A stretch of 64,000 nucleotides of DNA from [Clostridium] celerecrescens 18A. GTDB lineage: Bacteria > Bacillota > Clostridia > Lachnospirales > Lachnospiraceae. Location of the stretch: assembly GCF_002797975.1 (NCBI RefSeq), contig NZ_PGET01000001.1, positions 372,001-436,000 of the forward strand, in the 5' to 3' direction. Positions within the stretch are counted from its first letter, which is position 1; every line of letters begins with the position of its first letter. The translations under genes were made by a program, and so were the position numbers. The notes under the pieces were generated by a model. It was not told where the DNA came from. It made no database searches and saw only the letters and a list, made by a program, of their open reading frames with translations. Below, piece after piece: positions 33,231 through 40,366 of this stretch.

Positions 33231-33917
33231 TTAAATGAAATAATCGGGAAATTCTTTTTTAAGTATGGTCTGATCTGCCAATGCGGTGGATATGTGCCGG
33301 ATCATGGCTTCAGAAGCCTTTTTCTTATCCTTTTCCATGATGGCTTTGCAGATGGCGGAGTGATCGCTGATGACACGGTCTGATACATTGATCTGATAAC
33401 TCAGCTTTCGCTGTCTGTCAAAGTGAGGCATGATGGTCTGCATGGTGTCGTAGATAAAGGTCATTCCGCATATATCATAAAATTCTTTGTGGAAAGCAAT
33501 ATCCAGAGTCAGAAATTTCTCGAAGTTCTCCCTCGGTCCGTTGGATGCGTAATCTTTTTGGAGCGTTATATAGTCATATAAGTTATCCAGGTGCTCCTGG
33601 GTGATAAAATCACAGCTCATTTCTGCCAGCGGCCCCTCAATCATTTTCCTCATCGTACATACCTGTTCCACGATATTACTATCGATCAAAGAAATAAAAA
33701 TCCCCTTTTGAGGATAGCTTTCGATCAAATGGCCATTGGTCAGAGAAAGAATGGCTTCCCTGACCGGAGTCCGGCTGATGTTTAATTCTTTTGAAATTTC
33801 TATATCAGAGATTTTTTGTCCCGGCGTGAATTCCAGGTTAATAATCTGGTCCAGAAGAAACCGAAGGGCATATTCACGTGCAGACTCTCCCGGGTTTTGG
33901 GTAAACTTTTTCGTCAT
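33231..33917 (-). CDS. GntR family regulator with FCD domain
   Basis: 228 residues. The N-terminal GntR helix-turn-helix has GQKISDIEISKELNISRTPVREAILSLT, followed by a helical FCD domain with FHKEFYDICGM and a late HSAICKAIMEKD. The longer frame reaches back to ATG 33965, but AAAGGAG (33922-33931 region) stands just before ATG 33917, and the extra 16 residues are atypical, so I use 33917. It lies between the flavoprotein operon and the divergently transcribed liv operon and is the obvious local regulator. The inverted repeat at 34229-34257 is its likely operator. Confidence 0.87.
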   Translation of the reverse strand: MTKKFTQNPGESAREYALRFLLDQIINLEFTPGQKISDIEISKELNISRTPVREAILSLTNGHLIESYPQKGIFISLIDSNIVEQVCTMRKMIEGPLAEMSCDFITQEHLDNLYDYITLQKDYASNGPRENFEKFLTLDIAFHKEFYDICGMTFIYDTMQTIMPHFDRQRKLSYQINVSDRVISDHSAICKAIMEKDKKKASEAMIRHISTALADQTILKKEFPDYFI

Positions 33918-34189
33918 TTCAGCGCTCCTTTGCGTTTTAGCTATGTCACGGAAAGATTCGGACATGGATATTTTAAATTGAAATCAATATATTACTTTTA
34001 TGATAAATTAGCACAATAGATACAGTATACGGTACAAGTAATGTTTTTACCATGGATGAAAATAATAAATATAAATAAAAAATTATACTATTATCACATG
34101 AAAAATGATTATTATCGTTAAAATGCACAAAAAGCAGAGGTTTTAAATAGATAAAAGAAACAAAATCCTTGTTAAAAAATTATTTATTA
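33918..34189. other. AT-rich divergent regulatory region
   Basis: A very AT-rich intergenic stretch upstream of both the GntR gene (minus strand) and the liv operon. It contains AATATATT at 33986-33993, the same core as the liv operator. No reading frame of note is seen. Confidence 0.5.
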
Positions 34190-34218
34190 TTGCTTTTCAA
34201 ACTCTGCTATAGTATACT
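34190..34218 (+). promoter_or_regulatory. Sigma-A promoter of the liv operon
   Basis: TTGCTT (34190-34195) and TATACT (34213-34218) with a 17-base spacer, about 85 bases upstream of the binding-protein start. Confidence 0.75.
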
Positions 34219-34228
34219 AACGCCATGT

Positions 34229-34257
34229 AAATATATTACTGTTGAATTAATATATTT
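34229..34257. promoter_or_regulatory. Perfect inverted repeat at the liv transcription start (operator candidate)
   Basis: AAATATATTA (34229-34238) and TAATATATTT (34248-34257) form a perfect 10-bp inverted repeat with a 9-base spacer, covering the predicted transcription start. This position fits a repressor such as the divergent GntR protein. Confidence 0.6.
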
Positions 34258-34304
34258 CTGATCAATTTAATTGAACTCATAATTCGTAAGAGGAGGATTA
34301 CAAC

Positions 34305-35516
34305 ATGAGAAGGATGAAAAAAGTTTTATGCATGGCAATGGCGGTTGGTATGACTGTCTCAACCCTGGCTGGCTGCGGCAGCAGTACATCAGGTGCAGCG
34401 AAAGCACCGGCTTCAGGAGAAACACAGGCGGGAGCCCAGTCAACGGCTACCGGTGCTCCGATCAAGGTGGGAGTATCCAACATGGTAACTGGCCCTATGG
34501 CAGCCGGCGGGCTTCGTATGAAGCAGGCCGTAACCATGGCGTTTGAAGAAATCAATGCCAAAGGCGGAGTGCTGGGGGGAAGACCTTTGGAGATGGTTCT
34601 TGTTGATGATACAGGGACTCCCACAGGTGCGGTAAATGCAGTCAATAAGATCCTTGGTGAGAATGTTTCGGTAGCGATCGGACCCCATACTTCTCCCATG
34701 GCATCTGCAACTCAGGAGTTATATCGGAAGGCTGGAGTTCCTTTTATCAGCGCTGCTACCTCACCAAAGCTTTTAGAGGCACAGAATCCATACTTTTTCC
34801 GTATATCCGTTTCTGATGGAGCCGTAGGACCGGCTATGGTGGAGTTTGCCAAGGACCAGTTTGGTGCTGCAAAGGTTGGAGCACTCTATGATACAGACGA
34901 TTACGGTGTAGCGGCTGACAATGCCACAAAACTGTATTGCGAAAAGAATGGGATTGAGTATTACTCAGAAGGCTTTACATCAGGCGATAAGGACTTAACA
35001 TCACAGCTTTCCAAAATAAAAGGCTGGGGACCTGATGTTATCTTTGACTTTTCCCATGACGCAGAGGCGGCTTTGATTGTCCGCCAGTTGGACGAGCTTG
35101 GTATGGGAGAACTTCCTCATGTTGGACCTAATGCTCTGGCACAGTCCCAGACCTATGATTTATGCGATGCGAAACAGCTGGAAGGTACTTATGCATCTAC
35201 AGATTTCTATGCTGACCAGACCAATGAGACCATGAAGAAATTTTTAGATGATTTTAAGGCACGCTGGGGGGCTGACGTGGAACGTTATGCAGCGATGTAT
35301 TATACTGCTGCTTACTTAACAGCCGATGCCATTGAACGGGCCGGCTCTGATAAACCGGAAGATATTCGCAAAGCTCTTTCTGAAACAAAAGATTTTAATG
35401 CAGTATTTGGAAAGCTAAACTGCTCTGAGCAGGGAGAGATGAATACGAACCTTTATATTCTGGAGTTTAACGGAGAAAAGAATATGACTGTATCCAAACA
35501 GGTATCCTTAGACTGA
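34305..35516 (+). CDS. ABC transporter substrate-binding lipoprotein, LivK type
   Basis: 403 residues. It has a lipoprotein signal peptide ending in LAGCGS and a mature type I periplasmic-binding domain of the branched-chain amino acid (HAAT) family: IKVGVSNMVTGPMAAGG, AFEEINAKGGVLGG and the GPHTSPMASATQELY segment. The family binds leucine-type amino acids but also amides, urea and aromatic acids, so the ligand is open. The linked dehydrogenases suggest a carbon source rather than leucine uptake. The ATG follows AGGAGG. It is the first gene of a complete five-gene importer. Confidence 0.88.
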   Translation: MRRMKKVLCMAMAVGMTVSTLAGCGSSTSGAAKAPASGETQAGAQSTATGAPIKVGVSNMVTGPMAAGGLRMKQAVTMAFEEINAKGGVLGGRPLEMVLVDDTGTPTGAVNAVNKILGENVSVAIGPHTSPMASATQELYRKAGVPFISAATSPKLLEAQNPYFFRISVSDGAVGPAMVEFAKDQFGAAKVGALYDTDDYGVAADNATKLYCEKNGIEYYSEGFTSGDKDLTSQLSKIKGWGPDVIFDFSHDAEAALIVRQLDELGMGELPHVGPNALAQSQTYDLCDAKQLEGTYASTDFYADQTNETMKKFLDDFKARWGADVERYAAMYYTAAYLTADAIERAGSDKPEDIRKALSETKDFNAVFGKLNCSEQGEMNTNLYILEFNGEKNMTVSKQVSLD

Positions 35517-35535
35517 TTATAAAAGGGAATGAACA

Positions 35536-35567
35536 GCACCCGGCGGCTTAAAACAGCTGCCGGGTGC
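35536..35567 (+). other. Intercistronic stem-loop after the binding-protein gene
   Basis: GCACCCGGC (35536-35544) pairs with GCCGGGTGC (35559-35567), extended by GGC/GCT. No U-tract follows. A strong hairpin directly after a binding-protein gene commonly stabilises that part of the mRNA and lowers permease expression. Confidence 0.65.
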
Positions 35568-35589
35568 AAATAACGAGGAGGTACTACAT

Positions 35590-36456
35590 ATGCAGGTATT
35601 TGTACAGCTGCTCATTACCGGTATTGCCATGGGTTTTATCTATGCTTTGGTTGGTATTGAGTACACTCTTATCTGGAACGCAACAGGATTACTTAATTTC
35701 AGCCATGATAAGTTTATCTTATTTGGAGCTTATATGTTTGCCGGTACCTATGTGCTGGGTCTTGGGCTTCCGCCGATACTAGCAATTCTTTTCACGATTC
35801 TTACCATGTTTTTATTAGGGGTTGTCAGCGCGTTTGTAATTTTTAATCCGCTTAGCAAGCTTTCCACCAATTTATTCGCAGTAATTGGAACCGTTATCCT
35901 TGGCAGGATCATGATAGAGTCGGTTCGCCTGATCTGGGGACCTCTTCCCTTTACACTGGATAATTTCATGAGAGGATCCTTGCACTTCGGTTCTGTGGTA
36001 GTCTCAAAGTCTCATTTGGTGATTATTGTGGTATGTTCCCTGATTACCGCTGGCCTTCAGGTTTTCTTTAAAGCAACCAAGACCGGAAAAGCCATGCGTT
36101 GTGTATCAGAAAATAAAACGGCAGCCTCCTTAATGGGAATCAATGTTCCTATGAACATTGCTTTTACCATTGGTTTATCAGCAATTGTCTGTGCCACCAT
36201 CGGAATCCTGGTAATTCCTATCTTCAATGTGGAACTTCAAATGTCGTCCATGATCGGTTTAAAAGGATTTGCCTCCGGTGTCATCGGCGGTTTTGGCTAC
36301 CTTCCCGGAGCAATTGTAGGCGGTATCCTTCTGGGAGTAGTTGAAATTTTTGGAAGTATGCTGATTCCATCTGTTTATAAAGATTGTCTGTCATTTGTAC
36401 TGTTAATCATTTTCTTGTTGGTTAGGCCGTCAGGAATTCTGGGAAATAAAAGATAA
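35590..36456 (+). CDS. Branched-chain amino acid-type ABC permease, LivH
   Basis: 288 residues with about eight hydrophobic segments. Family features are the N-terminal LLITGIAMGFIYALVGIEYTLIW.ATGLLNFSHD, the coupling region GKAMRCVSENKTAASLMGIN (about residues 172-191) and the GLKGFASGVIGGFG block. It pairs with the LivM-like protein as the membrane channel. The ATG follows GAGGAGG. Confidence 0.88.
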   Translation: MQVFVQLLITGIAMGFIYALVGIEYTLIWNATGLLNFSHDKFILFGAYMFAGTYVLGLGLPPILAILFTILTMFLLGVVSAFVIFNPLSKLSTNLFAVIGTVILGRIMIESVRLIWGPLPFTLDNFMRGSLHFGSVVVSKSHLVIIVVCSLITAGLQVFFKATKTGKAMRCVSENKTAASLMGINVPMNIAFTIGLSAIVCATIGILVIPIFNVELQMSSMIGLKGFASGVIGGFGYLPGAIVGGILLGVVEIFGSMLIPSVYKDCLSFVLLIIFLLVRPSGILGNKR

Positions 36457-36471
36457 GCGAGGAGGAAAGCA

Positions 36472-37443
36472 ATGAAAATTAACAAAACATCGGCATTAAT
36501 TGCAGCAGCAGCCATTGCTCTTGCAGCGATCCTACCCATGTTTATTTCCAATAACTATCATCTGAATCTGATGATACAGGTGTTAATAAATATCATTATA
36601 GTCGTAGGGCTTAATTTCATAACCGGCCTTACCGGTCAGATGAATCTGGGAACTGCCGGTATATTCTCTATGGGAGCATATACGTCTTCCCTGCTGGCCA
36701 CTAGACTTGGGATCAATCCATGGATTTGCTTGATCGCAGCCGTTGGCATGGGATTTTTAATAGGAATGGGACTTGGCTATCCTTCCTTAAGGGTATCCGG
36801 AGTATATCTGGCCCTTACTACCATTGGTTTTTCTGAAATCGTCCGTATTCTGATGACGAATTTGACAGGCCTGACGGGAGGAGCTTTGGGCGTGACGGGA
36901 ATTCCCCCATTTTCTATCCTGGGCCATAAATTCCAGACGAATAAAGAGATTTACTATCTCTATCTGGTCATAGCGGTCATTCTTATCTTTAACGCATACC
37001 GGATTGTTAATTCCAAATGGGGACGGGCTTTCCTGGCAGTTAAGGATAATCCGGATGCTGTGGAAGCAGGAGGGATCAACATTGCGTCCATTAAGATTTT
37101 AGCGTTTACCCTTGCAGCCGTTTATGCAACAGTGGCAGGAAGCCTTTATGCCCATTACGTTGGTTTCATCAATCCAAGTGCATATAACCTGGAGTATTCC
37201 ATAAACTACGTTGTCATGCTGGTTATTGGAGGAATCGGCTCTGTGCCAGGCAATGTGCTCGGGGCGATTCTGGTTACTTTAGTGCCGGAATTTTTAAGAT
37301 TTATGGAAAATTACTACTGGCTGGTATTTTCAATCATCACTCTGCTGTTTGTTATCTTTATGCCAAATGGAATCGTTTCTCTATTTAAGGGAAAGAAGAG
37401 GGCAGCAAATGCAGGGAAAGGAGTGCAGGCAAATGGCAGATAA
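36472..37443 (+). CDS. Branched-chain amino acid-type ABC permease, LivM
   Basis: 323 residues with eight to ten hydrophobic segments. LivM features include LNFITGLTGQMNLGTAGIFSMGAY near residue 48, YPSLRVSGVYLALTTIGFSEIVR near residue 103 and the coupling loop GRAFLAVKDNPDAVEAGGIN near residue 185. It forms the heterodimeric channel with LivH. Start ATG 36472 after GAGGAGG. The stop lies 11 bases inside the next gene. Confidence 0.88.
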   Translation: MKINKTSALIAAAAIALAAILPMFISNNYHLNLMIQVLINIIIVVGLNFITGLTGQMNLGTAGIFSMGAYTSSLLATRLGINPWICLIAAVGMGFLIGMGLGYPSLRVSGVYLALTTIGFSEIVRILMTNLTGLTGGALGVTGIPPFSILGHKFQTNKEIYYLYLVIAVILIFNAYRIVNSKWGRAFLAVKDNPDAVEAGGINIASIKILAFTLAAVYATVAGSLYAHYVGFINPSAYNLEYSINYVVMLVIGGIGSVPGNVLGAILVTLVPEFLRFMENYYWLVFSIITLLFVIFMPNGIVSLFKGKKRAANAGKGVQANGR

Positions 37444-38248
37444 CAGAGAAGGAAAGTCTATTTTAACCCTGGAACACGTAACAAAACGCTTTTCCGGGCT
37501 GGTTGCGGTAAATGATCTGTCTCTGGATATGAAGGAACGTACCATTCATGCTTTGATCGGACCAAACGGAGCAGGCAAGTCAACTGCTATCAATATGATC
37601 ACTGGTCTTCTGCCATTAACAGAGGGTGAAATCTACCATGAGGATACGAAAATAAGCGGTATGAGCGCTCATCAGATCGCCCAAACCAGCTGCAGCCGGA
37701 CTTTCCAGAATTTAAAGTTATACCGTTCCATGACAGTAAAGGAAAACTTAATGATGGGAAATATGTCAGACCGGAAGCAGGGCTTTGTGCCTTTTCTGTT
37801 TGATATTAAGAACGCATACAGGGAAGAGAAGCTGATGAATGAAAAGGCAGATCAGATTTTAGAGTTCATGGGATTAAAGGATCTGTCAGAAGAGTATCCG
37901 TCCAATATGCCTTACGGGAAACAGAAACTTACGGAGCTTGCCAGGTCTCTCATGTCAGATCCAAGACTTCTGTTCTTAGATGAACCTGCCGCAGGACTCA
38001 ATCCCTCCGAGCGTGTGGAATTTGTAAATATCATGCTGAAGGTATTTGATTCCGGCATCGATATTTTCCTTATTGAGCACAATATGGATGTTATCATGAA
38101 TATCAGCAATTATATTACCGTTATTAACTTCGGAGCGAAAATTGCCGAAGGCACACCGGAAGAAATACAGCAGGATCCGTTGGTAATTAAGGCGTATTTA
38201 GGCGACCGGTATAAACAGAATATGGCAAGGGGGGCTTCAAATGCTTAA
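37433..38248 (+). CDS. ABC transporter ATP-binding protein, LivG
   Basis: 271 residues. It has Walker A GPNGAGKST, Walker B LLFLDEPAAGLNP and the H-loop IEHNMDVIM. The region between has a degenerate signature, MPYGKQKLTELARSL, as is usual in LivG. I chose ATG 37433 with AAAGGAG upstream; the frame also runs further back inside livM. The stop overlaps livF by eight bases. Confidence 0.88.
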   Translation: MADNREGKSILTLEHVTKRFSGLVAVNDLSLDMKERTIHALIGPNGAGKSTAINMITGLLPLTEGEIYHEDTKISGMSAHQIAQTSCSRTFQNLKLYRSMTVKENLMMGNMSDRKQGFVPFLFDIKNAYREEKLMNEKADQILEFMGLKDLSEEYPSNMPYGKQKLTELARSLMSDPRLLFLDEPAAGLNPSERVEFVNIMLKVFDSGIDIFLIEHNMDVIMNISNYITVINFGAKIAEGTPEEIQQDPLVIKAYLGDRYKQNMARGASNA

Positions 38249-38951
38249 GGTAAATGGCATTGACGTATATTATGGCAAGGTTCAGGCTCTGTTTGACGTA
38301 TCCATTGAAGTGGGAGACCGGGAGATCGTATCCATCATCGGAGCCAACGGGGCAGGAAAGACTACCCTGATGAAATCCATCATGGGAATCAATAAACCGA
38401 AAAACGGCACGATCGAATACAACGGTCAGGTCATAAGCGGTCTCCCTCCCCATAAGGTGGTAAGTAAAAAGATTGTTTATATCCCTGAAGGCCGTGAAAT
38501 TTTCCCCAATATGACGGTTCAGGAAAATCTGGAAATGGGTGCCTATTCTGTAAAGTTATCAAAGGCGGAAATGGAGCGTCATCTGGAAGAACAGTACGAT
38601 ATTTTTCCAAGGTTAAAGGAACGGGCAAAACAAAAAGCCGGTTCCATGTCAGGAGGCGAGCAGCAGATGTTAGCCATAGCAAGAGGGCTTATGTCAGATC
38701 CGGAACTTTTGATGCTTGATGAACCAAGCCTTGGTCTTGCACCGGTCATTGTTGATGACATGTTTGATGTAATTGTCCGCGTGAATAAGGTGAGAAATAT
38801 ACCGATTGCGATTGTGGAGCAGAATGCATTTATGGCCATGTCCATATCTGACAGGACCTATGTATTGGAAGTGGGCAATCTTGTTACCCATGGAGAAAGC
38901 AAAGCACTGATGGATTCTGATGAAATTAAAAAAGCTTATCTGGGAGGCTGA
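38241..38951 (+). CDS. ABC transporter ATP-binding protein, LivF
   Basis: 236 residues, the usual LivF length. It has Walker A GANGAGKTT, signature MSGGEQQMLAIARGL, Walker B LLMLDEPSLGLAP and H-loop IVEQNA. It completes the LivKHMGF importer. A short stem (GGGAGGC/GCCTCCC) spans its stop codon and is not followed by a U-tract, so transcription may continue into the dehydrogenase gene 41 bases downstream. Confidence 0.88.
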   Translation: MLKVNGIDVYYGKVQALFDVSIEVGDREIVSIIGANGAGKTTLMKSIMGINKPKNGTIEYNGQVISGLPPHKVVSKKIVYIPEGREIFPNMTVQENLEMGAYSVKLSKAEMERHLEEQYDIFPRLKERAKQKAGSMSGGEQQMLAIARGLMSDPELLMLDEPSLGLAPVIVDDMFDVIVRVNKVRNIPIAIVEQNAFMAMSISDRTYVLEVGNLVTHGESKALMDSDEIKKAYLGG

Positions 38952-38992
38952 CGGCCTCCCACTGTTTACATAATGAATGGAGGTAAAAGAAA

Positions 38993-40009
38993 TTGCGCGC
39001 TATTTATTTAGAAGAACCGTGGAAGGTTGCATGTATTGACACTGAAAAACCAGAGCCAAAGGAAGGTCAGGCCCTTATCAAAGTGCGGGCAGCAGGTATC
39101 TGCGGAAGTGATATAGGTGCATACCGGGGAACCAATCCTCTGGTATCCTATCCAAGGATTATCGGCCATGAGGTAGTGGGAGAGGTAATATTCATTCCGG
39201 AGGACAACAGGAAAGGAATTAAGGCAGGAGACCATGTGATCGTAGATCCCTACCTCTTTTGCGGAGAGTGCTACCCCTGTTCCATTGGACGAACCAATTG
39301 CTGTACCGCTCTAAAGGTACTTGGGGTCCATGTGGAGGGAGGAATGTCCGACTATATGGTACATCCGGCAGATATGCTGTGGAAGCTTCCTGAAGATATG
39401 CCATGGGATATTGCACCGATGGCAGAGCCCCTTACCATTGCCTTGCATGGCATTCACAGAGGAGGTTTAAAGAAAGGGGAGCGTGTGGCAATCATAGGGG
39501 CAGGCCCCATCGGTCTTCTGGCAGCCATGTCAGCTCTGGCTTATGAGGCAGAGCCAATTGTCATTGACGTTGTTGCTGAGCGCCTTTCTTTTGCAAAAGA
39601 GCTGGGAGTAAAATATACCATTCATTCAGCAGAAGAAAACCTGGCTGAAAAGGTATTAGAATATACCAATGGCCGCTTGGCAGAGCTTGTTATGGAGTGC
39701 TCCGGTGCAAACCCGGCAGTCCGTTCTGCCCTGGACATTACAGCGAACGCAGGCCGGATCACGTTAACCGGCTGGCCGAAAAAAGAAACTCCGCTCCCTA
39801 CCGATATGATCACCAGAAAGGAAATTGATATCCGCGGTGCCCGTACCAGTGCCAATGAATTTGAAGAAGCCATTGAGCTGATCCATTCAGGCAGGGTAGA
39901 TGTGAGAAAAATACTGACCAAAACCGTCACGATGGAAGAAACCCCTGCAGTGATCGCTGATATTGAACAAAATTCCGGTAACTATATGAAAGTAAACGTA
40001 ATTCTGTGA
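38993..40009 (+). CDS. Zinc-dependent alcohol dehydrogenase (sugar-acid/polyol type, RspB/LgoD-like)
   Basis: 338 residues of the medium-chain dehydrogenase family. The catalytic zinc ligands are visible: CGSD near residue 37, GHEVVGEV near residue 59 and the structural-zinc region CGECYPCSIGRTNCC (about residues 88-102). The NAD(P) fold motif AIIGAGPIGLLAAMSAL lies near residue 166. The closest groups I recognise oxidise polyols or aldonates (sorbitol, threonine, L-gulonate and galactonate dehydrogenases). It probably feeds the substrate of the Liv-type importer into metabolism or works before the flavoprotein complex. Start TTG 38993, eight bases after GGAGGT. Confidence 0.83.
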   Translation: MRAIYLEEPWKVACIDTEKPEPKEGQALIKVRAAGICGSDIGAYRGTNPLVSYPRIIGHEVVGEVIFIPEDNRKGIKAGDHVIVDPYLFCGECYPCSIGRTNCCTALKVLGVHVEGGMSDYMVHPADMLWKLPEDMPWDIAPMAEPLTIALHGIHRGGLKKGERVAIIGAGPIGLLAAMSALAYEAEPIVIDVVAERLSFAKELGVKYTIHSAEENLAEKVLEYTNGRLAELVMECSGANPAVRSALDITANAGRITLTGWPKKETPLPTDMITRKEIDIRGARTSANEFEEAIELIHSGRVDVRKILTKTVTMEETPAVIADIEQNSGNYMKVNVIL

Positions 40010-40048
40010 CGGATGGCAGGAGAAAAGTCATACAGAGGAAAATGATGA

Positions 40049-40077
40049 TTGACAAATAAAGAATTAGAACGTATAAT
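40049..40077 (+). promoter_or_regulatory. Consensus sigma-A promoter of the riboswitch/P-type ATPase unit
   Basis: TTGACA (40049-40054) and TATAAT (40072-40077) with a 17-base spacer: a perfect consensus promoter, as expected when control is exerted later by a riboswitch. Confidence 0.9.
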
Positions 40078-40120
40078 TGTCTGGATCGAAGACATAAGTA
40101 TCTGATTTACAATTAAATAG

Positions 40121-40278
40121 GCTTCATTAAGAGGGAGTAGTTTTAATGCATCGTCAACATCCTGACTGCCAAAGGGCAGCCTGGTGGTGCATGCCAGACA
40201 ATGGTTACCAGACTTTTAATGTATTTATTCTGAACATTTCATATTTTTCAGAATAAGTGCATTAAAAGTCTTTTTCTT
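40121..40278 (+). promoter_or_regulatory. yybP-ykoY (Mn2+) riboswitch with terminator
   Basis: The aptamer shows the conserved yybP-ykoY pieces GAGGGAGTAG (40131-40140) and CATCCTGACTGCC (40148-40160), with a GCC/GGC stem nearby. Downstream is a long terminator: GACTTTTAATG (40211-40221) with CATTAAAAGTC (40260-40270), inner ATTCTGAA/TTCAGAAT, then TTTTTC. TTTTAATGCAT next to the aptamer core can pair with the terminator's 3' arm (GCATTAAAA), a possible antiterminator switch. This class senses Mn2+ and turns genes on at high Mn2+. It precedes a cation-exporting ATPase gene. Confidence 0.88.
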
Positions 40279-40366
40279 TTTCTTTTTGGGGCAATAATAA
40301 GTCAGAGAGATCAAACAGTACATGTTGATGTAAGCTGTCCGTATGGGCAGCAGAATGGAGGAAAGT

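Noticed and set aside
34305..38951. Naming the importer as a leucine/isoleucine/valine transporter
   Set aside because: Family membership is clear but the gene context points to another substrate; gene symbols were left empty.
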